Below are positions 57,620 to 64,000 of a stretch of DNA of 64,000 bases, piece after piece. Below the pieces are notes generated by a model. The model did not search any database and was not told where the DNA came from. It saw only the letters and a list, made by a program, of their open reading frames with translations. This DNA comes from Rhodovarius crocodyli. Its GTDB lineage: Bacteria > Pseudomonadota > Alphaproteobacteria > Acetobacterales > Acetobacteraceae. The stretch's first letter is position 1. Every line of letters starts with the position of its first letter. The stretch is taken from contig NZ_SACL01000001.1 in NCBI RefSeq assembly GCF_004005855.1, positions 558,001 through 622,000 of the forward strand, given 5' to 3'. The translations under genes were made by a program, and so were the position numbers.

Positions 57620-58638
57620 CCATCCCGGCCGAGCAGCTGGACGCCATCAAGCGCGCCACCCGGCTATCCAGCCTGGTGCAGGGCGAGGTGCGGTTGAAGC
57701 GCAACGGCGCCGGCCGCTGGTCGGGCTGCTGCCCGTTCCACCCGGACAAGAGCCCGTCCTTCAGCGTGGTGGACGATAAGGGGTTCTATCACTGCTTCGG
57801 GTGCGGCGCGCATGGCAGCGCGCTGGATTGGTTGATGCAGCGGCGCGGCCTCAGCTTCATGGAGGCCGTCGAAACCCTGGCGGCCGACGCCGGCATTGCC
57901 CTGCCGTCGCGCCGCGAACGCCCGGCCCCCGTGCCCCCCGCGCTCCGCCCGAAGCCTGTGGCGCCCCTGGCCGATGCCGAGCCCGATGATGGGGATCGCA
58001 TCGAGGCGGCACGCCGGATCTGGATCGGGGCCAGCGACATTGCCCTGGATGGCCCGATCGCGGCCTATCTGCGGCGCCGCCATATCTGGCCGCTGCCGCC
58101 TGCTGCGCGCCAGGTGCTGCGCCAGGCCAGGCTGGAGCATCCGCACATGCGGTCGCGCCATTGGGCCATGGTGGCCCGCGTGGATGCCCCCGATGGCACG
58201 CCCTGCGCCGTGCATCGCATCTTCTTGACCGATGACGGCCGGAAACTGCCGGTTGAGCATCCCAAGCTGGCCAAAGGTCGGCTCAAGGCCTCCACCATCC
58301 GGCTGGCGCCGGTCGGGCCGGAGATCGGCGTGGCGGAGGGCATCGAAACCGCCCTGGCCGCCGCGCAGCTCTCCGGCATCGGGGTGTGGGCCTGTATCTC
58401 CGCCACGGTGCTGGAGCAGTTCTCGCCGCCCTTCGATGTGGGCCGCGTGGTCATCTTCGCCGATCGGGACCAGCCCAAGCCGCGCTCGCCCGAGGGCCGC
58501 GGCCTCCAGGCTGCCCGCACCCTGCAGGAGCGGCTGAGGCCCCTGCATGTCGAAACCGAGATTCGGATGCCCCATGCGCCCTTCGGCGACTATGCCGATG
58601 TGCTGGCGGCCATCCGCGAACAGGAGGCAGCACGATGA
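57616..58638 (+). CDS. Phage primase (CHC2 zinc finger and TOPRIM)
   Basis: A 340-residue primase with GTG start overlapping the previous stop. The CHC2 zinc finger is CCPFHPDKSPSF...YHCFGCGAHGSALDW (residues about 38-73). After a Pro-rich linker, a TOPRIM domain shows EIGVAEGIETALAAA and VVIFADRD. It makes primers for phage replication with the ATPase encoded next. Confidence 0.9.
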   Translation: MTIPAEQLDAIKRATRLSSLVQGEVRLKRNGAGRWSGCCPFHPDKSPSFSVVDDKGFYHCFGCGAHGSALDWLMQRRGLSFMEAVETLAADAGIALPSRRERPAPVPPALRPKPVAPLADAEPDDGDRIEAARRIWIGASDIALDGPIAAYLRRRHIWPLPPAARQVLRQARLEHPHMRSRHWAMVARVDAPDGTPCAVHRIFLTDDGRKLPVEHPKLAKGRLKASTIRLAPVGPEIGVAEGIETALAAAQLSGIGVWACISATVLEQFSPPFDVGRVVIFADRDQPKPRSPEGRGLQAARTLQERLRPLHVETEIRMPHAPFGDYADVLAAIREQEAAR

Positions 58639-60368
58639 CTGTGGTTCAGCTGCGAAAGGATTTCGACGGCCCGCCGCCCCCACCCCCCGAGCCCCCCGAG
58701 CCGCCTGCGGATGAGGGGCCGGCTGGTGGCCCCATCACGGTGCTGGGGCAGCGCAACGGCACCTTCTACTTCTTCGACTATATGGGCCAGTTCCGCGAGC
58801 TGACGGCCCACCAGATCGGGATCAAGCAGCACATCAACGCCCTGTTCGGCGATCGGGGCATCCAATGGTTGGTGGACCAGTTCCCTGCCTTCGACAAGCA
58901 CGGTGACCCCACGGGCAGCTACAGCGTCGACGGCGCCAACCGCTGGATCATCCGCGAGGCTGGTTCGATGGTGTTCGATGGCTCCATGCCCAGCCGGGGC
59001 CTGGGCCTCTGGCGGGCGGGGGAAGCCGTGGTGGCCCATCTCGGCGACCGCATCTGCTGGGATGGCGAATGGCGCCACCCCGGCTTCCAAGCCGAGGGCG
59101 CGCTGTGGCCGGCCCGGCCGCCGCTGTTCGAGGTGCAGCCCCCCGCGCCCCCCGGTGACCTGGCGGAGCTGGAGGCGATGATGCGCCGATGGAACTGGGC
59201 GCATGACGGCTCGGCCGAGGTGATGTTCGGCCTCTGGTGCGCCGGCGTGCTGGGCGCGTCCATCCCCTGGCGCCCGCATGCCTTCATCGTGGGCGAGGCC
59301 TACTCCGGCAAGTCCACCCTGTTCGGGCTGCTGGCGGCGGCCAACCCCACGGCCCTGCTGGTCAACAGCTATACCGAGGCTGGCATCCGCCAATCCCTCA
59401 GCCAGCGCGCATCCGCGGCGCTGATGGATGAGGCCGATGCGGATGAACAGGCGGAGGCCGAAAAGCTGCAGCGCGTGATCGGCTTCCTGCGCCTGACATC
59501 GGGCGGCCAGGGTGCCCAGGTCCTGCGCGGCAGCCCGGACGGCTCGGCGCAGCGTTTCGACGTGGTGTGCAGCGCCATCATGGGCGGCATCCTGCCCCCG
59601 AATTTCAAGCCACAGGACGCCAGCCGCATCACGCGCCTGGACCTGCGGCGCAAGGCGGCAGACAGCAAGGGCCTGCCATCCGAGGTGCAGATCCGCGATC
59701 TGCGGTCACGGGCGCCGGCCTTCCTGTCTCGCGCGCTGCTGGTCGCGCCTCGCTTCATGGAGGTGTTCAGGGTCTATCATGCCGCGCTGATCGAGCTGGA
59801 CGGTAATGCGCCGCGAATGGCGGACCAGCTCGGCACCATCCTGGCCGCCAGGCACATCATGCTGAGCGACCGGCCGCCGGAGGCCGTGGGCGATGATCTC
59901 GATCTGGTGCGCTGGGCCATCCCGTCAGCCGAGGATCGGGAGAGCGAGGGCGGGCCAAGGCAGTGCCTGCACCACCTGCTGCATGCGCAACTCGATCAGC
60001 AGAAGGGAGGCGAGCGGCCCGTGGTCTGGCGCACAGTCCTGGACGCTATCGCGGCCGATGCGGGGATCAGGGACGAAGCGAAGCGCAGCCTGCTGAACCA
60101 TGGCATGCGCGTCGGGCCCTATCCGCTGAAGGATCAGGCTGGCGCGCCCGTGCTGTACGTCATGAACCAGCACCAGCAGCTGGCCCGCATGTTCGCAGGC
60201 ACTAGATGGGCAGGCGAGAAATGGCGCGAGGATCTGGCGCGACTTCCCGGCGCTGTCGTGCCGCCGAACCCTATAAAGCTCTCGACGGGCAACAAGATCC
60301 GTGTCGTGGTGATTCCGCGCGCCCTGCTGCCCTATCCAGGGGACGGAGGGGACGGTGACCAGGATTAG
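58635..60368 (+). CDS. Phage replication P-loop ATPase/helicase-like protein
   Basis: A 577-residue protein. A Pro-rich N terminus (PPPPPPEPPEPP) precedes a middle ATPase with Walker A FIVGEAYSGKSTLFGLL and Walker B ASAALMDEADADEQ. The C terminus is helical. It overlaps the primase gene as ATGA and is likely the replicative helicase or loader. Its last codons (PGDGGDGDQD) are written with GGGGAC repeats that begin the array downstream. Confidence 0.75.
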   Translation: MTVVQLRKDFDGPPPPPPEPPEPPADEGPAGGPITVLGQRNGTFYFFDYMGQFRELTAHQIGIKQHINALFGDRGIQWLVDQFPAFDKHGDPTGSYSVDGANRWIIREAGSMVFDGSMPSRGLGLWRAGEAVVAHLGDRICWDGEWRHPGFQAEGALWPARPPLFEVQPPAPPGDLAELEAMMRRWNWAHDGSAEVMFGLWCAGVLGASIPWRPHAFIVGEAYSGKSTLFGLLAAANPTALLVNSYTEAGIRQSLSQRASAALMDEADADEQAEAEKLQRVIGFLRLTSGGQGAQVLRGSPDGSAQRFDVVCSAIMGGILPPNFKPQDASRITRLDLRRKAADSKGLPSEVQIRDLRSRAPAFLSRALLVAPRFMEVFRVYHAALIELDGNAPRMADQLGTILAARHIMLSDRPPEAVGDDLDLVRWAIPSAEDRESEGGPRQCLHHLLHAQLDQQKGGERPVVWRTVLDAIAADAGIRDEAKRSLLNHGMRVGPYPLKDQAGAPVLYVMNQHQQLARMFAGTRWAGEKWREDLARLPGAVVPPNPIKLSTGNKIRVVVIPRALLPYPGDGGDGDQD

Positions 60369-60581
60369 GCGTCCCCTCACATATCGTTGATATTGCTCGG
60401 ATAATCGACGCCAGGGGACAAGGGGACGCAGGGGACGCAATAATAGGGATACGATATGTGCATGCAGGCGTGACCGCATGGTCACCTCATGCCCGTCCCC
60501 TGCGTCCCCTTGTCCCCTCATTAGAATTCAACAGGTTTATCAAAAGGATAGAAGGGGACATGAAGGGGACAGCGAGGGGAC
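60339..60581. repeat. GGGGAC repeat array with 25-bp inverted repeat (origin candidate)
   Basis: Twelve GGGGAC motifs lie in 243 bp: direct at 60339, 60348, 60414, 60422, 60431, 60554, 60565 and 60576; inverted at 60371, 60495, 60504 and 60512. Bases 60413-60437 and 60494-60518 are a perfect 25-bp inverted repeat. CACATATCGT (60378-60387) and ACGATATGTG (60451-60460) are another, and GTGACC-GCAT-GGTCAC forms a central hairpin. AT-rich stretches lie between. The place after primase and helicase suggests a replication origin. Confidence 0.65.
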
Positions 60582-61192
60582 AGGCTGAATTGCGCGAGAT
60601 CGTGCAGGGTCAAACCTATCACACGCCCACCTCCATGGCGGTTCAGGCCGTCGCGGAGCGGCTGGAGAAGGTCGAGGTTGCCCGCGCCATGCGTGAGCGA
60701 GCCAGCCTCGAATTCGACTCCCCACCACCTCCTCGCGCCATGCAGCGCAACGCGGCGGTGCAGCTCCACATGGCGGGCCACATCCGCACCGAGCAACTGC
60801 GCGCGGCACAGGAGGTCGAGCGGATGTTCTTCATCTCCACCTCGGGTGTCCGCGGCAGGATCGCGGCCAGCTATACCGAGCGCACCTCGGGTGGCCAGGC
60901 CGGTGATGACTGGTCGGATGCTACCCGCATTGCCTACACGGAGCGCTTCAAGCCATGGTCGGACTGGGCTGGCCGGCAGGTAGTGCGCGGCCGCACCTAT
61001 CGAGAGATCACCTTGATGCTCTGCACGGACAACCTCAGCCCGCGACAGATGAGGGCGCAGATCGGCCTGCATGAAGTGACCATCCTCCGTCACCTCCAGA
61101 TCAGCCTGCTGGAATACGCAATGATCGGGGGATGGGTGGACCCGCCGATGACCGAAATAAACCTGCTTGACCCAAGTGGCGTTTCAACCTAG
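60560..61192 (+). CDS. Putative late regulator (Q-like position), hypothetical
   Basis: A 210-residue protein. The ATG at 60560 lies between two GGGGAC copies, so AAGGGG is both repeat and Shine-Dalgarno. The end has YREITLMLCTDNLSPRQMRA and QIGLHEVTILRHLQISLLEY, an HTH-like region. Its place before HNH and terminase genes fits a late-gene activator. No family was recognised with certainty. Confidence 0.55.
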   Translation: MKGTARGQAELREIVQGQTYHTPTSMAVQAVAERLEKVEVARAMRERASLEFDSPPPPRAMQRNAAVQLHMAGHIRTEQLRAAQEVERMFFISTSGVRGRIAASYTERTSGGQAGDDWSDATRIAYTERFKPWSDWAGRQVVRGRTYREITLMLCTDNLSPRQMRAQIGLHEVTILRHLQISLLEYAMIGGWVDPPMTEINLLDPSGVST

Positions 61193-61268
61193 TGAATCGG
61201 TATTCTGAATGAATTGTGCCCGAGGCTGGAGACGGCCCCGGGCTTTCTCGTTTCTGGGAGGGCGTGGT

Positions 61269-61574
61269 GTGACCATATCCATGGCGCGTCCGCGCCTCGC
61301 CTCCGCCGATCTCCGCACCGCCCGCCAGCCTGTGAAGCGGGCCGCCTCCCACTACCGCACCCCCGAGCATGCCGCCTGGCGCGCCGATGTGGTGCGTCGA
61401 GCGGGCGGCGCCTGCCAGGCCTGCGGCCGCACCGGCACACGCCTGTTCGCGGACCACATCGTGGAGCTGAAGGACGGAGGCGCAGCCACGGACGTGGCCA
61501 ACGGGCAGGCCCTCTGCGGTTCCTGTCACACCGCGAAGACGGCGCGTGAGCGTGCCAAGCGGAGTGCAACATGA
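61269..61574 (+). CDS. Phage HNH endonuclease
   Basis: A 101-residue HNH protein. CQACGRTGTRLFADHIVELKD and NGQALCGSCHTAKTA give two zinc CxxC pairs and the catalytic H-N-H set. The GTG at 61269 has GGGAGGG upstream; ATG at 61281 is possible. HNH proteins next to terminase help cut cos ends in related phages. Confidence 0.88.
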   Translation: MTISMARPRLASADLRTARQPVKRAASHYRTPEHAAWRADVVRRAGGACQACGRTGTRLFADHIVELKDGGAATDVANGQALCGSCHTAKTARERAKRSAT

Positions 61575-61813
61575 CCAGCAGGGCAAAGCTTGACCGCGAT
61601 CTGCGCAGCCGCATCCGCCATCCTGATCTTCAGTCGCAACTGCATTGGCGCCAGCAGGCCAAGGTGCTGAAGACCGTCAGGCGTGTGAAGCGCAACGTGC
61701 CTCGCCGCTTCACACGGCGTCCCCCCATCACCTTCTCCCGCTCGATCTTCCGCAACGGTCGGCAATGGTACCTCCTCTGGGGGCGCTACATCCGCCGACC
61801 CACGGCCGTCTGA
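61571..61813 (+). CDS. Small basic prophage protein
   Basis: An 80-residue strongly basic protein (KVLKTVRRVKRNVPRRFTRR, FRNGRQWYLLWGRYIRR). It overlaps the HNH gene as ATGA. It may bind DNA. Not recognised. Confidence 0.5.
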   Translation: MTSRAKLDRDLRSRIRHPDLQSQLHWRQQAKVLKTVRRVKRNVPRRFTRRPPITFSRSIFRNGRQWYLLWGRYIRRPTAV

Positions 61814-61830
61814 CCGGCAGCCGCGCGCTA

Positions 61831-61861
61831 GACGCGGGGCAGCCCGCCCCAGCCCCGCGTC
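61831..61861 (+). terminator. Hairpin after the small basic gene
   Basis: GACGCGGGGC (61831-61840) and GCCCCGCGTC (61852-61861) form a perfect 10-bp stem. No T-run follows directly, so it may end the early transcript or be part of the packaging region. Confidence 0.45.
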
Positions 61862-61969
61862 AGGCGCGGGGGAGGGGGGGTATCAATCTCTGGAAGGTCA
61901 GGGCCCCCAGACCGCAGTGGGTCTCACGCGCAGAATTTTTTTCTCCATCGTGAAATTCAGGAGGGCACC
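61862..61969. other. Possible cos/packaging region
   Basis: This non-coding gap has a G-run, CAGGGCCCCC, the inverted pair AGACC/GGTCT and a CGCGCAGAATTTTTTT stretch, directly before the terminase genes and beside an HNH endonuclease. In HK97-like phages the cos site usually lies here. The exact nick sites cannot be told. Confidence 0.35.
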
Positions 61970-62635
61970 ATGGAGGATGATGCCTCCCGCCGTGGACCTG
62001 GTCGGCCGCCGCATGAGCCCACGGATGAGACCCGCGCCAAGGTGTTGGAGCTGACTGCGAAGGCCGTGGACATCTGCAACATCGCGGAAGCCATCGGCGT
62101 GTCGGAGCCGACCCTGCACGCGCACTATGCTGAGGAACTGGAGGCAGCTCGCCCCCAGCAAAATTTTCCATTTCTGGAGTTTCAGCAGGCCAGCGAGCCT
62201 CGCCTCACGCGACCACATGCCGGCGGCCGGCCTCCCCACGTGCCGACGCCCGAGCTTCGGGAGAATGTGGAGATCCTGGTCGCCAGCGGTATGCGCGCTT
62301 GGCAGATTGCGGCGGCCCTCGGGATCTCGGAACCGACGCTGGCTGAGCACTACGAGCACGAGCTGGCGAACGGCAAGGCGAAGAAAACCGCCGCGGTGGT
62401 GCTGGCGCAGTTCAGGGCTGCAACGGAGGGCAATGTCGCGGCCCAGAAGGCATGGTTGGGCCAGAGCCTTGCCATGGAGAAGGGGCCAGCTTCGGGCCAG
62501 GCCCCGCCGTCATCCGGCTCTGCGCCGCTGGCGCGCCTCGGTAAGAAGGAAGTCGCGCAGCACCTGGCCCAGGAGGCCGCGACCGGCAAATTCGCCACCC
62601 CCGCGCCGCCCAAGCTGGTGGTGAACAACAAATGA
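61970..62635 (+). CDS. Terminase small-subunit-like protein with duplicated HTH
   Basis: A 221-residue protein. Two similar units (about residues 11-60 and 86-134) each start GRPPH and have IAEAIGVSEPTLHAHY or IAAALGISEPTLAEHYEHEL, a helix-turn-helix. The C terminus is Ala-rich and ends with PPKLVVNNK. Directly before the large terminase, it probably recognises packaging DNA. AGGAGGG precedes the ATG. Confidence 0.72.
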   Translation: MEDDASRRGPGRPPHEPTDETRAKVLELTAKAVDICNIAEAIGVSEPTLHAHYAEELEAARPQQNFPFLEFQQASEPRLTRPHAGGRPPHVPTPELRENVEILVASGMRAWQIAAALGISEPTLAEHYEHELANGKAKKTAAVVLAQFRAATEGNVAAQKAWLGQSLAMEKGPASGQAPPSSGSAPLARLGKKEVAQHLAQEAATGKFATPAPPKLVVNNK

Positions 62636-64000
62636 TGCGCTGGTCCACCGCCTGCCCGGATTGGGAGCGACGCATCATCAAGGGCGAGAGCCTGATCCCG
62701 TTTCCGCCGCTGTTCCCGACCGAGGCGCATGAGGCCATGCGCATCTTCGAGGATCTACTGATCGTTGATGCGCCCGGCAGCCCTCGCATTGGCGATGCGT
62801 GTCGGCCTTGGGTGCTGGACTTCGCCCGTGCCGTATTCGGTTCCTATGACGCCCAGAGTGGGCGCCGGCTGATCCGGGAGTACTTCCTCTCGGTAGCCAA
62901 GAAGAACGCCAAGTCCACAATAGCGGCGGGCATCATGCTCACCGCGCTGCTGCGGAACTGGCGTGAGTCGGGCGAGTTCATGATCCTCGCTCCCACGATC
63001 GAGATCGCCAACAACAGCTTCGGCCCGGCGCATGACATGATCCGCAAGGATGAGGAACTGCAGAAGCTCCTCGATGTCAGCACCCATGAGCGCCTGATCC
63101 GGCACCGCAACACCAAGGCTACACTGAAGGTGGTGGCCGCCGCTGACGATACGGTGGGTGGCAAGAAAACCATCGGCCTGCTGGTGGATGAGGTGTGGCA
63201 GTTCGGACTGAAGCCGAACGCCAGCAGCATGCTGCGCGAGGCGATGGGCGGGCATGCCTCCCGGCCCGAGGGCTTCGCCATCTACCTGACCACGCAGTCA
63301 TCCCAGCCGCCGGCGGGCGTGTACAAGGAGAAGCTGGACTACTTCCGCGACGTGCGGGATGGCCTGATCGACGACAATGCCAGCCTGCCGGTGCTGTACG
63401 AGTTCCCGGAGTCGATGCTGAAGGCCGGCCAGCACCGCGTGGCCGACAACTTCTACATCACCAACCCCAACCTGGGCGCTTCGGTCGATCTGCCCTTCCT
63501 CCTGCGGGAAATGGCCAAGGCCGAGCGTGTAGGCGAAGCGGAGCTGAACGACTTCCTGGCCAAGCACCTGAACGTGCAGATCGGCCAGAACATGCGCAAC
63601 GGCCGCTGGGCCGGCGCAGATCACTGGCCTTCCAGTGTCGATGCCTCGATCACGCTAGAGACCATCATGGCGCGGTGCGACGTGATCACGGTGGCTGTCG
63701 ATGGCGGTGGCCTCGATGACCTGCTCGGGCTTTGCGTGCTGGGGAAGGATCGCGTGACGGATCGCTGGCTGTCTTGGGTCAGGGCCTGGGTGCATCCGGT
63801 GGCGCTGGCCCGGCGCAAAAGCATCGCCAGCGAACTGGCTGACTATGCCAAGGCTGGCGACCTGGTGATGGTGGACACCATCGGCCAGGACGTGCGCGAG
63901 GTGGCCGACCTGATCGCCCGCATCCGTAACGCTGGCAAGCTCGGTGGCATCGGACTGGACCCGTATGGCATCGGGGACATTCCGGCCGAGCTGCGGGCCC
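62632..64000 (+). CDS. Phage terminase large subunit (3' end beyond window)
   Basis: At least 456 residues of an HK97-type large terminase. The ATPase part has the deviant Walker A SVAKKNAKSTIAAGIMLTAL, the adenine-region ILAPTIEIANNSF and Walker B IGLLVDEVW. The nuclease domain begins with VAVDGGGLDDLLGL, whose aspartates bind metal. The start at 62632 overlaps the small-subunit stop; ATG at 62635 is the alternative. It packages phage DNA into proheads. Confidence 0.92.
   Translation, partial: MMRWSTACPDWERRIIKGESLIPFPPLFPTEAHEAMRIFEDLLIVDAPGSPRIGDACRPWVLDFARAVFGSYDAQSGRRLIREYFLSVAKKNAKSTIAAGIMLTALLRNWRESGEFMILAPTIEIANNSFGPAHDMIRKDEELQKLLDVSTHERLIRHRNTKATLKVVAAADDTVGGKKTIGLLVDEVWQFGLKPNASSMLREAMGGHASRPEGFAIYLTTQSSQPPAGVYKEKLDYFRDVRDGLIDDNASLPVLYEFPESMLKAGQHRVADNFYITNPNLGASVDLPFLLREMAKAERVGEAELNDFLAKHLNVQIGQNMRNGRWAGADHWPSSVDASITLETIMARCDVITVAVDGGGLDDLLGLCVLGKDRVTDRWLSWVRAWVHPVALARRKSIASELADYAKAGDLVMVDTIGQDVREVADLIARIRNAGKLGGIGLDPYGIGDIPAELRA

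Noticed and set aside
60413-60518. 25-bp inverted repeat as a rho-independent terminator
   Set aside because: The loop is 56 bases, no T-run follows, and the same hexamer recurs outside the stem; a multi-site array explains it better.
60458-60559. Longer start for the putative late regulator
   Set aside because: The extension from 60458 would translate the inverted-repeat array into Pro/Arg-rich sequence without a ribosome site; ATG 60560 has a good one.

Overview
The window is high-GC DNA with dense, short-gapped genes. It looks like the chromosome of an alphaproteobacterium, most likely Acetobacteraceae/Rhodospirillales (Roseomonas-like). This rests on the eno–septum initiator–pdhA–pdhB–pdhC–lpd–lipA–COQ10-like order, the lipoyl domain fused to the pyruvate dehydrogenase E1 beta subunit, an NDUFA9-type complex I protein, and a GcrA-type regulator. 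The genus is inference; no rRNA or species marker is present.

Bases 1-44918 are ordinary chromosome. First come the start of a ribonuclease D-like gene, tRNA-Leu(CAG) and an NDUFA9-like gene. Then follow glutamate synthase (gltD-gltB), enolase, the pyruvate dehydrogenase/lipoate block, a diheme cytochrome c, a DauA-like D-amino-acid dehydrogenase overlapping a serine/threonine dehydratase, purH, rmuC, a CNT-type nucleoside transporter with a class III aminotransferase, hslO, an RlmM-like methyltransferase, rpe, a heparinase-like protein and recR. A six-gene leftward operon (38917 down to 33580) encodes CoxG-, MoxR/CoxD-, CoxE- and split XdhC/CoxF-like proteins plus a MoeA-MobA fusion. This is a maturation kit for a molybdenum hydroxylase whose structural genes are not in the window. 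After it lie prpB, an HDAC-like deacetylase and a LysR regulator divergent from N-carbamoylsarcosine amidase and sarcosine oxidase, which would form the last two steps of creatinine breakdown.

From tRNA-Pro(TGG) at 44969 to the right edge the DNA is a temperate prophage in early-region order. A tyrosine integrase sits 150 bp from the tRNA. A leftward operon (51092 to 46517) carries an excisionase-like protein, an HNH protein, DUF2303, DUF4326, a cupin-like protein, a 3'-5' exonuclease and small unknowns. Next is an S24/CI-type repressor, then rightward genes: a Cro-like protein, accessory genes, a GcrA-like regulator, a PAPS-reductase-like protein, a CHC2/TOPRIM primase and a P-loop replication ATPase. 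A GGGGAC repeat array follows, then a putative late regulator, an HNH endonuclease and small and large terminase. The structural genes and right attachment site are beyond the window.

The most unusual signals are in the prophage. Five 20-bp operators (ATGCGG-N8-CCGCAT) sit inside the three immunity promoters and on the repressor start codon. Twelve GGGGAC motifs, including a perfect 25-bp inverted repeat, make a replication-origin candidate. A 123-bp exact repeat carries two opposed start codons, so the same signal peptide is joined to different mature proteins. A regulator has a duplicated winged-helix/GcrA-helix unit in front of a sigma-interaction-like tail.
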